NCBI GenBank assembly: GCA_947494145.1
Contig: CANLTZ010000008.1
Span: forward strand, 62,001 to 126,000
Reading direction: 5' to 3'
DNA from: an uncultured Jannaschia sp.
GTDB lineage: Bacteria; Pseudomonadota; Alphaproteobacteria; Rhodobacterales; Rhodobacteraceae
Length of the DNA: 64,000 nt
Below are positions 34,573 through 43,900 of this stretch, one piece after another (within the stretch, counting starts at the first letter, position 1; every line of letters starts with the position of its first letter). The position numbers and the translations under genes were made by a program. The notes below the pieces were generated by a model. The model had not been told where the DNA came from and made no database searches. It was given only the letters and a program-made list of their open reading frames with translations.

Positions 34573-35205
34573 TCAATCATTGTCCGAAAGGCCCGCCCCT
34601 GCCCCTTTCAATCGCGACTCGTCGGTCGCCGGGGCAAAAGTCCGCCTAGCCAAGTGTTGGAGAAGCGCTAGCCCGTCTGGCGCAGGCTTCGCCCGGCTGC
34701 AGTACGGCCTTGGCTGGTCCAGATCACCGCCGGTCGTCACCGCCACATCAGCCACCGGGATGCTGGCCGCGCCCGCAATGCTGAGCGCCTCGCCATCGGT
34801 GGACGCAAAGGTGCCGTCCCAGGCGATTGTCACCCGCATGTCCAGATGCTTGGCCGACATGCAAGCGAAGGGCGCCAGCAAGATGGGATGCACCACCTGA
34901 TCAATGCGCAGCTCACCGTCGCGTAACGCCTCGGCCTCGTCGGACAAGGCCGCGCCCGTCGCAATCGGACAAAGCGTGGCGCCCTTGGGCGCCCAACGCG
35001 AGCCATTTTGAACGGGCCTCCAAGCGGTCAGATCTGCGCCGTCGGACTGCGCCAACAACCCTGCCAGTTCGGCACAGCCATCCACATCCCGCGCATAAAG
35101 CCAGCGGACCGCCTTCGCGGCTTCCTCCGCCAAACCCCAGGGGTAGCCCGCGCCGCGCGTGGCCTTCTTTGCTAGCGCTTCAACTTCATTGAACGACATC
35201 GTCAT
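34573..35205 (-). CDS. DUF3726-domain protein
   Basis: 210 residues. The opening SFNEVEALAKKATRGAGYPWGLAEEAAKAVRWLYARDVDGCAELA is the hallmark of DUF3726, a family of unknown function found mainly in marine alphaproteobacteria. The rest has the family-like VVHPILLAPFACMSAKHLDMRVTIAWDG. No membrane segment or signal peptide is seen, so it should be cytoplasmic. Its ATG overlaps the stop of the 560-residue gene (35202-35205). The tight coupling suggests that the two proteins act together. Confidence 0.8.
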   Translation of the reverse strand: MTMSFNEVEALAKKATRGAGYPWGLAEEAAKAVRWLYARDVDGCAELAGLLAQSDGADLTAWRPVQNGSRWAPKGATLCPIATGAALSDEAEALRDGELRIDQVVHPILLAPFACMSAKHLDMRVTIAWDGTFASTDGEALSIAGAASIPVADVAVTTGGDLDQPRPYCSRAKPAPDGLALLQHLARRTFAPATDESRLKGAGAGLSDND

Positions 35206-36884
35206 GGCCCCCCCGCGCCGTAGACCCAGAAATCGGCCGTCTCGCGCGACAAGTCTTCGGGGTAAGGAGCGTTGGCATACATGCAGATCCGCACCCAGCG
35301 GTCAGAACGAGGATCGAATTGCGTGGCGCCGAAGAACGACAGCTTGGCGCGCAGCATGTCGATGGGCAGTACGTGCGCGCTGATCGTGTTGTCACGGATT
35401 TCGCCGTAAGGTGCGCGGTGGCTCATCTGAGCGCGGCGAACGCTGTGTCGATGTTCGGGATGTTGCAGAAGGAAGGCCGCGATCGGGACGTCATCGTCCC
35501 ATTCCACCAAGGCAGCATGGGCAGCAGCCGCGTCCCGTGCCGGAGCCAGGGGTTGCTCATAGGGCGCAATGGGCTCCTCAAAGCGTTCGCCCAGGCGGGG
35601 CTCCAGCTTTTCTTCGGATACGTACCAGGCACGTGCGCAATTGGTCTGCGCAGACCAATCCACATCCATGGCCCAACCAAAACTGATGCAAAGCAGGTCC
35701 CGCACCTTCCCGGCAGTCATCGTGCCATCAATGCGAAAGGCATCTGGGTCGTCATCGGCCATGCCTTCGGCCAAATCGTCTACCAACGCGCCGTAGGGTT
35801 CCAGCATCAGCGACGCCAGAAATTCCTGGCCCTCCTCACTCAAGGCGTCTTCAGCCCAGATGACCATACGGTCCCAAGGAAAATCAGCGTCGAAATCGAA
35901 GCCATCTAAAAGAACCAATAGCGCGTCGATATCCGCCCGGAGCGCGTGCAGCTTGTCCACCTGCACCGGATGTTCCGAGCGCCAGCACCCAACGGAAACC
36001 ACCGCCCGCCGCAAGAGACGACGAAACAGCGCCACATCGTTGGCGGTCGCCGCCGCCACGCCCCGCACCCGCGCAATCGCCTCTTCGCGCATCATCATCC
36101 AGTTATTGAACAGGACGGGGTGGTTGATGATGTAGGGCGCCATGCCCAGCCCAGTGGAATTGCCGATCCCCAGACGCCGGGCCAGCGCGGGGTCCAGTCG
36201 CACGGCGCGGTCGCCGCCTTGAGCCGCAGCCATATGCTCCACCAAGTCGCGCACGAACACGCGCGTCAGGTAGACTGATAGCATCTCCGCTTGGAACGGT
36301 TCGTGCATCTCGGGGCGCGCGGCGATCACCTCCCGGTCGGCGGCCCCGAACTTGCCGGAACCATAGACCGCCGTGGTGCGCATCAGATAGCCGACCTCGT
36401 CCAACGCCGCCACATCCGGCTGCCGACCCTCGGCAAGCGCGCCCACCACATGGGTCCAAAGCCGGACGGACCGATTGGCCCGCGACAAAGACAATTCCCG
36501 TTCACTGACGCGGCCCGCTTCCTGCACGGGCACATTGCGCGCCAGACGTTCGATATCCGCTGGCTCGGGCACCCCGTCGAACAGCGCGAAGGTGGCATCC
36601 CAGGCCTCTGCGATCACCCGGTCCGACCGTTGATCATCCGGCAGATCATGGGCGAAAGCCACCAGGGAATAGGCCCGCTCCGGCCCCCGCATTGTGTAGA
36701 CCGCCCGCCCCACGCCCCGCGCGTCGATGTCAAAGACAGGTCGCGAGAAAGCCCAGCCCTCGCGCGCCATGCGCCGCGTCAGGATGCGCATGAAGCTCAA
36801 CCGGCATTGATGGAGAGAGCCAAGCCGCCGCAGGCGCATGACAACACCCGGATCCCGACGTGCGATATGGGGCGTTGTTGCCAC
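35202..36884 (-). CDS. 560-residue conserved-looking protein with no recognised domain
   Basis: 560 residues from GTG 36884. This start shares a base with the M19 stop (TAGTG) and has AGGGGA six bases upstream, so it is well supported. The protein looks soluble: no signal peptide and no membrane helices. Segments that could serve as handles are MREGWAFSRPVFDIDARGVG-like text near residue 40 (here MAREGWAFSRPVFDI), TMRGPERAYSLVAFAHDLPD, YLMRTTAVYGSGKFGAADR, GNSTGLGMAPYIINHPVLFNNWMM and DRWVRICMYANAPYPEDLSRE. I do not recognise a family. Translational coupling to an M19 dipeptidase before it and DUF3726 after it is the only clue to its job. Confidence 0.75.
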   Translation of the reverse strand: MATTPHIARRDPGVVMRLRRLGSLHQCRLSFMRILTRRMAREGWAFSRPVFDIDARGVGRAVYTMRGPERAYSLVAFAHDLPDDQRSDRVIAEAWDATFALFDGVPEPADIERLARNVPVQEAGRVSERELSLSRANRSVRLWTHVVGALAEGRQPDVAALDEVGYLMRTTAVYGSGKFGAADREVIAARPEMHEPFQAEMLSVYLTRVFVRDLVEHMAAAQGGDRAVRLDPALARRLGIGNSTGLGMAPYIINHPVLFNNWMMMREEAIARVRGVAAATANDVALFRRLLRRAVVSVGCWRSEHPVQVDKLHALRADIDALLVLLDGFDFDADFPWDRMVIWAEDALSEEGQEFLASLMLEPYGALVDDLAEGMADDDPDAFRIDGTMTAGKVRDLLCISFGWAMDVDWSAQTNCARAWYVSEEKLEPRLGERFEEPIAPYEQPLAPARDAAAAHAALVEWDDDVPIAAFLLQHPEHRHSVRRAQMSHRAPYGEIRDNTISAHVLPIDMLRAKLSFFGATQFDPRSDRWVRICMYANAPYPEDLSRETADFWVYGAGGP

Positions 36885-37861
36885 TATGTTCCCCTGGGCG
36901 CGAAATTCTCCGCGAAGAAACGATACCAATTACCGCCCATGATGCCCGCAATTTCGTCGTCGTCCATGCCCGTCGCGCGCAAACCCGCTTCGATATTGCT
37001 GAAGTCTCGGTTGTCCTGGAACCAGTCGGGCATGGCCGGAAAGCCCGCATCCGTGGCCGTGCCTTCGCCGTAGTCGATGTCTTTCGTCCAGCGGCCCACG
37101 CGCATCCATTCGACCACGCTGTCGGGCTGGTCCTGGCACAGATCGGACCCGATCCCGAGATGGTCGACCCCGAACTTCTCCGCACTCCGCGCGATCATCT
37201 CACAGAAGCTGTCCAGGCTGCAGGCCGATTTGTCCTTCAAGTGATGGGGATAAAGCGAAAAGCCCAGCATCCCGCCGGCCTCCGTCACCGCGCGGATCAC
37301 ATCGTCGCGCTTGTTGCGCCGGGCGGGCGCCCAAGCATGCGGGTTGGCATGGGTGATTGCGATGGGCCGGTCCGAGATCTCGGCCGCCTCAAAGGTCGAG
37401 CGGTCGGCGGAATGGCTCATATCGACAACCAGACCAACGCGATTCATCTCTCGGATGACTTGGCGCCCCATGCGCGTGATCCCCGGATCCTCGGCCTCAT
37501 AGCAGCCCGTGGCGAGCAGGGATTGGTTGTTGTAGCTCAACTGCATGAACCGCGCGCCCAAAGTGTGGACGATTTCGACCAGGCCGATATCGTCTTCAAT
37601 GGGGCTTGGGTTCTGGAAGCCGAAGAAGATCGCCGTTCGGCCCGTCTCGCGCGCAACATCCACATCGCTGGCCCATCGACCCTTCATGATCAGGTCGGGG
37701 AAGCGCTCGAACCAGCGGTTCCAGCGCTCGAAGTTCAGCACCGTTTCGCGGAATGTCTCATGGTAGGCGATGGTCACATGCACGGCATCCATACCGCCGT
37801 CGCGCATCTGGCGAAAGATGCGCTCCGACCAGTTGGCATATTGCAGACCGTCGATACGCAT
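36884..37861 (-). CDS. membrane-dipeptidase (peptidase M19) family protein
   Basis: 325 residues from ATG 37861, with AAGGGG ten bases upstream. The metal-dependent M19 fold is seen in GGMDAVHVTIAYHETFRETV near the N-terminus, MQLSYNNQSLLATGCYE, VGLVVDMSHSADRSTFEAAEISDRPIAITHANPHAWAPARRNK (two histidines of the zinc site) and DHLGIGSDLCQD (aspartate ligand), ending IMGGNWYRFFAENF. No signal peptide is present, so it is probably cytoplasmic. Similar M19 proteins occur in betaine/dimethylglycine catabolic clusters of pseudomonads, from memory. With the BCCT transporter in the same run, a substrate derived from a methylated amine is an inference. Confidence 0.85.
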   Translation of the reverse strand: MRIDGLQYANWSERIFRQMRDGGMDAVHVTIAYHETFRETVLNFERWNRWFERFPDLIMKGRWASDVDVARETGRTAIFFGFQNPSPIEDDIGLVEIVHTLGARFMQLSYNNQSLLATGCYEAEDPGITRMGRQVIREMNRVGLVVDMSHSADRSTFEAAEISDRPIAITHANPHAWAPARRNKRDDVIRAVTEAGGMLGFSLYPHHLKDKSACSLDSFCEMIARSAEKFGVDHLGIGSDLCQDQPDSVVEWMRVGRWTKDIDYGEGTATDAGFPAMPDWFQDNRDFSNIEAGLRATGMDDDEIAGIMGGNWYRFFAENFAPRGT

Positions 37862-38028
37862 CAGCCAAGCACCCCTTGGTCGCAAATCGAATTCGGATAG
37901 ATCACCGTCATAAGTCCCCCGCGCCGCCGAGCGTGGACGCAAGGACGGCCATCCGTCAAATACGAATCGGTTTGCGGACCCAGCGAGGACCGGAACTGAG
38001 CCTTAGGCGGGGCACTGCGGCACAGGAC

Positions 38029-39369
38029 TTACCGACGCGTCAAACGCAGTTTGATCCCATCGCGCGACCGGACCGTCAGGTGGGCCACGGGAACGGGCGG
38101 CGCGCCAACCGCCGCCACCTCGAACGCTCCGATGAGGCGCGATAGCAGCAGCACACCCTCGGCCATGGCGAAACCAGCACCCGTGCAGACGCGCGGGCCC
38201 GCGCTGAAAGGCATATAGGCGGCGCGTTCGCTCTCCTTGGTTTCGGGGCGGCGCCAGCGATCAGGGTCGAAGGCATCGGGGTCGGACCAGAGCCGTTCAT
38301 GCCGGTGCAGGTGCCAGGGCGATAGCACGCATTGCGCACCCAAGGGCGCGGGGCGGCCACGAAACGTCTCGGCCCGGGTGGTTTCGCGCACCATCATCGG
38401 CACCGGCGGGTAAAGCCGCAGGGTCTCGCGGAAGACATCGCGGGTGAAGGGGAGCTTGGACAGATCGCCGAGATCGAACGCATCCCAATCGGCGGGTGCC
38501 TCGGCGGCCACGCGGGCCTGGGCCTCGGGAAAGGTGGCCAGCAAATAAAGCGCCCAAGACAGGGCCGAGGCGCTTGTTTCGTGGCCCGCCAGGAAGAAGA
38601 TCGCGACTTGGTCCACCATCTCATCTGGTGAAAAGCGGTGGCCGGTTTCGGGATCGGGATAAGTCATGATCTTGGTGGCCAGGTCGTCGGGCGCAGTGCC
38701 CGCCGCGATTTCGCCCGCGCGCCGGTCCACCAGGGCGGCGATAGCGGTGCGAATGGCACGTGCGGCGCGGGTTGTGGCACGTCGATGCGGGCGCGGCACC
38801 CAGCGTGGCAGCGGGATCAGAGCAGCCGCATTCAGCAGGGGCTGGGTGCGCTGGTAATCCCTGAATTCGTTGAAGACCCGGGCAGCCAGCGCGTCTTCAA
38901 TGGGCACGGAAAAGAGCGTGCGGAAGATGACGTCGGCGGCGGCATGGGAACAGAAAACCTCGATTTCCTGCGGGCCGGGCTTGGCACGGGCCACCATGGC
39001 AGCGGCCGCATCCTTCATGGCCGGGAAGGCGTCGCGCAGGCGGCCCTTGCCAAAGGCCGGATCGATGATGCGGCGCTGGCGCTTCCATTCGTCCCCATTG
39101 GTGACGAACACCGACCGGCCCAGCAGCGGCGCCAGCCCTTCGCGGACGCGGTCGGATTTGGGGAAGTCATCCGGTCGCTCTTTCAGCACCAGATCCAGCA
39201 ACGCCGGGTCGTTCATCAGATAGCTGCGAAAGAAGGGCGTGCGGAATTCGGCCATCCAGGCGCGGTACAACCGCGCGGGCTGCGCGCTCAGGATATCGCG
39301 GCGAAAGCGGCGACCATATTCCAGCAGCCCCACCCGGTCGGGGCGCGACGCGGGCTTGGGTGGGATCAT
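38029..39369 (-). CDS. cytochrome P450
   Basis: 446 residues. All P450 marks are present: I-helix FFLAGHETSASALSWALYL with the acid-alcohol pair, ExxR as FRETLRLYPPVPMMVRETTR, and the heme loop FSAGPRVCTGAGFAMAEGVL with cysteine 395 as iron ligand. No membrane anchor, so it is a soluble bacterial class enzyme needing redox partners; no ferredoxin gene lies beside it. Its start overlaps the stop of the membrane hydrolase gene (ATGA at 39366-39369). The substrate is unknown; the ETxR..PPVP region resembles fatty acid or terpenoid hydroxylating families. Confidence 0.94.
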   Translation of the reverse strand: MIPPKPASRPDRVGLLEYGRRFRRDILSAQPARLYRAWMAEFRTPFFRSYLMNDPALLDLVLKERPDDFPKSDRVREGLAPLLGRSVFVTNGDEWKRQRRIIDPAFGKGRLRDAFPAMKDAAAAMVARAKPGPQEIEVFCSHAAADVIFRTLFSVPIEDALAARVFNEFRDYQRTQPLLNAAALIPLPRWVPRPHRRATTRAARAIRTAIAALVDRRAGEIAAGTAPDDLATKIMTYPDPETGHRFSPDEMVDQVAIFFLAGHETSASALSWALYLLATFPEAQARVAAEAPADWDAFDLGDLSKLPFTRDVFRETLRLYPPVPMMVRETTRAETFRGRPAPLGAQCVLSPWHLHRHERLWSDPDAFDPDRWRRPETKESERAAYMPFSAGPRVCTGAGFAMAEGVLLLSRLIGAFEVAAVGAPPVPVAHLTVRSRDGIKLRLTRR

Positions 39370-40589
39370 GCGGCCATGGCCGTGAAGCGATTGACCGGCG
39401 CGGTCAGGCGCGACGGGCTGGGGGATCGGCCCTCAAACCGATCGGCCAGTGTGATGGGCCCGGCGGTGATGCGGAAATAGTCATAGGCGCCAGGGCGATC
39501 GAAGGCGCAGAGATACTGAAAATGCAGGCGGAAATAGCGGCGTTTCAGTTCCTGCCACCGTTCGGGGCTAAGCGTCTTGGTGAAGGCTGCCGACAGGACA
39601 AGGGGCCAGACCTGGTTTTCAGGGGCCACGCCGGACACGGCCACCGGGTCGCACAGCGCGAAGGCGCAGCCATCACCGGGGGCCGTGATATCGACCCAAG
39701 GGATGAGTTCTTGGGCCGACATCAAATGAAGATCGGCACGCAGTCTATTGGCTTCCGGTAGAAAGCTGACCATCGGGACGACTTGACCCAGGCTCAGGAA
39801 GGCCAGGCGACCTTCGGGCACGCGCCCCGCGCGGATCAGGTCCGCCAAGACCGAAACGGCGAGATGGGCGCCCGAAGAATGCCCCACGACCAGCACCTCA
39901 TCAGAGCCGGAGGCCAGCGCCTCGGTGATCTTGTCGCCGAATTGCGCCATGCGCACTTCCAACTCTGGCGGGTTCGCCCCTTTCCAACGGGCGGAAAAGG
40001 CGTAGTCATGCATCAGGTAATAGGCGAATATCTTGGCGTCTTTTGCTTTGAACCAGCGCAGTGCGCCCCAAGCAACCGCCCCGCCCGCGATCACGCCCAG
40101 GATTTTGGCGGTCACGTCGAACGAAATGCCCGAAGGCAAAAGCCCCACGCACCAGGCCACCGTCGCGCCCGCGCCCCAGCCCAGCAGGGCCGCAGCCACG
40201 GCCTGCAAGATCAGGAAGACCACAGGGTAGAGCGCCGCGATGACGGGCCCCTGGCGCAAGCGCATCAGCCGGAACAGCGCGCCCGAGCCGATATAGGTCC
40301 AGGCCGTGCGCGCCATCTGCGCGTAGGTGGCGGGGATCGAGGCATCCATACTGCTCGACACGATATCGGACCAGACCAGCACCTCCACGTCCGAGGTGAC
40401 CTCCGCGCCGTCCATCTTGGCGTCCACGACCCAGGAATAGGGCGTATCGCCCTTGCGCAAGGCCAAGTCATAACCCGAAATGGCCGCCTGCGCCGCGCCC
40501 TCCTTGCGGTAGAGTTCGCGGTAGCGGCGGGGATGGAACGGGTCATAGCCCGGGATGTACAATACCTTACGGCGGCTCACTTGGGACAT
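39366..40589 (-). CDS. membrane-inserted alpha/beta hydrolase coupled to the P450
   Basis: 407 residues from ATG 40589, which has AGAGGTG six bases upstream; a GTG three codons earlier is less likely. VLYIPGYDPFHPRRYRELYRKEG opens the protein, two to three hydrophobic segments follow near residues 110-175 (VIAALYPVVFLILQAVAAALLGWGAGATVAWCVGLL in part), and the nucleophile elbow VLVVGHSSGAHLAVSVLADL contains the serine. The hydrophobic insertion in the middle of the hydrolase is unusual. The four-base overlap with the P450 gene suggests a two-step pathway on one hydrophobic substrate. No characterised family is recognised. Confidence 0.75.
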   Translation of the reverse strand: MSQVSRRKVLYIPGYDPFHPRRYRELYRKEGAAQAAISGYDLALRKGDTPYSWVVDAKMDGAEVTSDVEVLVWSDIVSSSMDASIPATYAQMARTAWTYIGSGALFRLMRLRQGPVIAALYPVVFLILQAVAAALLGWGAGATVAWCVGLLPSGISFDVTAKILGVIAGGAVAWGALRWFKAKDAKIFAYYLMHDYAFSARWKGANPPELEVRMAQFGDKITEALASGSDEVLVVGHSSGAHLAVSVLADLIRAGRVPEGRLAFLSLGQVVPMVSFLPEANRLRADLHLMSAQELIPWVDITAPGDGCAFALCDPVAVSGVAPENQVWPLVLSAAFTKTLSPERWQELKRRYFRLHFQYLCAFDRPGAYDYFRITAGPITLADRFEGRSPSPSRLTAPVNRFTAMAA

Positions 40590-40647
40590 CACTTGCACCT
40601 CTGGGCGCGACCATGCCAGACCGCGAGGGCAAAATTAAGGACGTAGA

Positions 40648-40857
40648 ATGGACCTGGAAGTCGACGCCTTGGGCCTGAAATGCCCCCTGCCCGTCCTGCG
40701 CCTCAAGAAACGCATGGCGCCCCTGCCCTCGGGTGCGGTGATCCGGCTTCTGGCCGACGACCCTGCCGCCCATGTGGACGTGCCGCATTTCTGCGCCGAG
40801 GCGGGTCACGAATTCCTCGGCGCCGAGGGTACGACCTTCACCGTTAAGAAAGGGTAA
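40648..40857 (+). CDS. TusA-family sulfur carrier protein
   Basis: 69 residues. EVDALGLKCPLPVLRLKKRM contains the CPxP motif with the sulfur-accepting cysteine 12, and HVDVPHFCAEAGHEFLG matches the family's second half. TusA-type proteins carry persulfide sulfur for tRNA thiolation, cofactor synthesis or sulfur oxidation. It is divergent from the hydrolase-P450 pair, 58 bases between starts. No partner sulfurtransferase is adjacent, so its pathway is open. Confidence 0.87.
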   Translation: MDLEVDALGLKCPLPVLRLKKRMAPLPSGAVIRLLADDPAAHVDVPHFCAEAGHEFLGAEGTTFTVKKG

Positions 40858-40860
40858 CCC

Positions 40861-40915
40861 CTTCTTCCTGGCGAAAATATCCCGGGGAGCGCGAGGGGAG
40901 ACCCCTCGCTCCCTC
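40861..40915. repeat. dispersed intergenic repeat, copy 3
   Basis: Same orientation as copy 1: CTTCTTCCTGGCGAAAATAT then CCCGGGG, followed by the hairpin GCGAGGGG (40891-40898), AGA, CCCCTCGC (40902-40909). The stem differs from copy 1 but still pairs perfectly. It fills the gap between the convergent TusA and indolepyruvate oxidoreductase genes. Confidence 0.78.
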
Positions 40916-43900
40916 ACTCGGCCGCTTGCGCGACCTTTGCCCCGCCCGCGCGGATATTGGCCAAAAGCGCCTCGCGCTGTTTGGCGGCGGCGCGTTCATT
41001 GGCTTCTTTCACCGGGCCGAAGCCGCGGATTTGCAGGGGGAGTTCCGCCAAGGCCAGAATGGCGTCGCGGGTGGCGTCCGACAGAAGGGGCAGCACCTCG
41101 GCCATGTCGCGTTCGTATTGTTTGATCAGCGCGCGCTCCATCCGGCGTTCGGCGGTATAGCCGAAGGGGTCGAAGGGGGTGCCGCGTAAGGCCTTGCCGC
41201 GGGCGAGCAAGGGATAGAACCGTTCGATCCATTCGCCGAAGGCGCGCTTGGCGGGGCGGCCATCGGGGCCGGGCTTCGACAGCATGGGCGGGGCCAGGTG
41301 GTAGGTCAGCTTCAGGTCGCCGTCGAAGGCGTCGCGCGCCTTTTCCCGGGTTGTCCGCAAAAGCCGCGCGACCTCGTATTCGTCCTTATAGGCCAGCAGC
41401 TTGTGATAGCCCTTCGCCACAGCGTCGCGCAGCGGCTCGTCGGTGATGCTGTCGACAAGTTTGCGATAGCGCCGCGCATAGCGCTTGGATTGGTAGGCCG
41501 CCAGGTGGTCGGCGCGGGTGGCGATTTTGGCCTCGGGCGTCTGGGGAAGCTCAATCACCTTGTCCGACAGAAGGCCCGCGACCTCCCCCGGCTTATGCAT
41601 GGCCCAGCGACCGATCTCGAACGCGCGCTGGTTCTTTTCGACGGCCGCGCCGTTCAGCTCAATCGCGCGCAGAATGGCGTCATGGGTCAGCGGCACGAGG
41701 CCGTTTTGCCAGGCCGCGCCCAGGATCATCATGTTGGAAAAGATGCTGTCGCCCAGCAGCTTCACCGCCAGATCGGACGCGTCGAACATCGACAAACGAT
41801 CGCGCAGCCGGGCCTGGAGCGACAGGGAAAGTTGATCGGCGGGCAGTTTGAAATCGGCGTCGCGGGTGAAATCGCCGGTGACGATTTCGTGGCCGTTGAC
41901 CACGCCGCCCGTCTGGCCAGTCGTGGTCAGCGACAGGACTTTGGCATCGGCGGACACGACCAAATCACCGCCGATGAGCGCGTGCGCCTCGCCCAAAGCC
42001 ACGCGGATGGCATGGATATCGCCCGGGTCGTTGGCCAAGCGGCAATGGAGCGCGACGGCCCCGCCTTTCTGGGCAAGGCCGGCCATCTCCATGAGGCCCG
42101 CGCCTTTGCCATCCAAATGCGCGGCCATGGCCATGACGGCGCCGATTGTCATCACGCCTGTGCCACCCACGCCGGTGACAACGGTGTTCCAAGTGCCTTC
42201 GATGGCGGGCAGGTCGGGCATGGGGACGTCGCCGATATTGACCTCAGCGGTGGCGTTCTTCTTCAGCTTGGCGCCCTCGACAGAGACGAAACTGGGGCAA
42301 AAGCCATTGACGCAGCTGAAATCCTTGTTGCAGGTCGACTGGTCCACGGCGCGTTTGGTGCCGAAATCGGTCTCGACCGGCACGAGCGACACGCAGTTCG
42401 ACTGCACGCCGCAATCGCCGCAACCTTCGCAGACATCGGTATTGATGAAGATGCGCCGGTCCGGGTCGGGGAACAGGCCGCGCTTGCGGCGGCGGCGTTT
42501 TTCAGCGGCGCATGTCTGGATGTAGAGGATGGCGGTCACGCCCTCGACGTCTTTCAGGCGGTCCTGGACGGCCATCATCTCGGCCCGTTCGTGCCAGTTG
42601 AGACCTGTGGGGAAGCGGGATTTATCCACGTCTTCCTTTTCGTCATAGACGACGGCCACGTCCTTGACGCCCATGGCCAGAAGTTCGCGTGCGATCTGTT
42701 CGGGGGCCAGATCGCCTTCGTTCGGCTGCCCACCCGTCATGGCGACGGCATCGTTATAGAGGATCTTATAGGTGATGTTCGTGCCCGCCGCCAAAGCGGC
42801 GCGGATGGCCAGACTGCCGGAATGGTTATAAGTGCCCTCGCCCAAGTTCTGGAACACATGCTTGCGAGTGGAGAACAGCGACTCACCCACCCAATTCACC
42901 CCCTCAGCGCCCATATGGGTGTAGCCTTCGGTGTTACGGTCCATCCAAAGCGCCATGACATGGCAGCCGATGCCTGCCCCCGCGCGCGAGCCCTCGGGCA
43001 CCTTGGTTGACGTGTTATGCGGGCAGCCCGAACAGAACCAGGGCGTGCGCTTGGCGATATCGGGGGCGTTGTCGGCGCGCTTGGCCTCCGCGATGCGAGC
43101 CATTCCAGCCTCGATCCGGTCGGTGCCGCGGCCCTCTTCCTTCAGGATACCGCCGATTTTCTCGGCAATGTCGGCCGGATCCAGCGCATAGGCCTGGGGA
43201 AACAGGATCGGGCCGTCGGACGCCTTGCGGTAGCCATAGACGCGGCGGCCGCGGCGGTCGTCGAAAATGGCTTCCTTCACCTGCACTTCGATCAGTTTGC
43301 GCTTTTCTTCCACGCAGACGATCAGGTCCAAGCCCTCGGCCCAATCGTGCAGGCCCTTCATGTCCATGGGCCAGGTCTGGCCGACTTTGTAGGTGGTCAG
43401 GCCCAGCCGTTCGCATTCCGCCTCATCCAGACCCAGCAGCTTCATGGCATGGACCAAGTCCAGCCAGTTCTTGCCCGCGGCCACGAAGCCGATCTTAGCG
43501 CCCGGTTTGCCGTGCATCCGCTTGTCGATCTTGTTGGCATGGGCGAAGGCCTCGGCGGCCCACCGCTTATAGCCCAGCAGACGGTCTTCCTGGGGGATCC
43601 AATGGTCGTTGAGGCGGATGTTCAACCCGCCTTCGGGCATGTCGAATTCAGGCTCGATGAAGGACATCCGGTCGGGGCGGCCATCGACGACGGACGTGAC
43701 CTCGATCGTGTCTTTCATGGTCTTGAGGCCCACCCAAACGCCCGCATAGCGCGATAAGGCCCAACCATAGAGCCCGTAATCCAGGATTTCCTGCACGCCC
43801 GCGGGCGACAGAACCGGCATATGGACATCCACGAAGGCCCAATCCGATTGGTGGCAGGTGGTGGAGGATTCGCCCGTATGGTCGTCGCCCATGGCCATGA

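Noticed and set aside
41298-43010. 570-codon open frame on the plus strand
   Set aside because: It lies wholly antisense to the indolepyruvate oxidoreductase gene and is a by-product of high GC; the sense protein is unmistakable.
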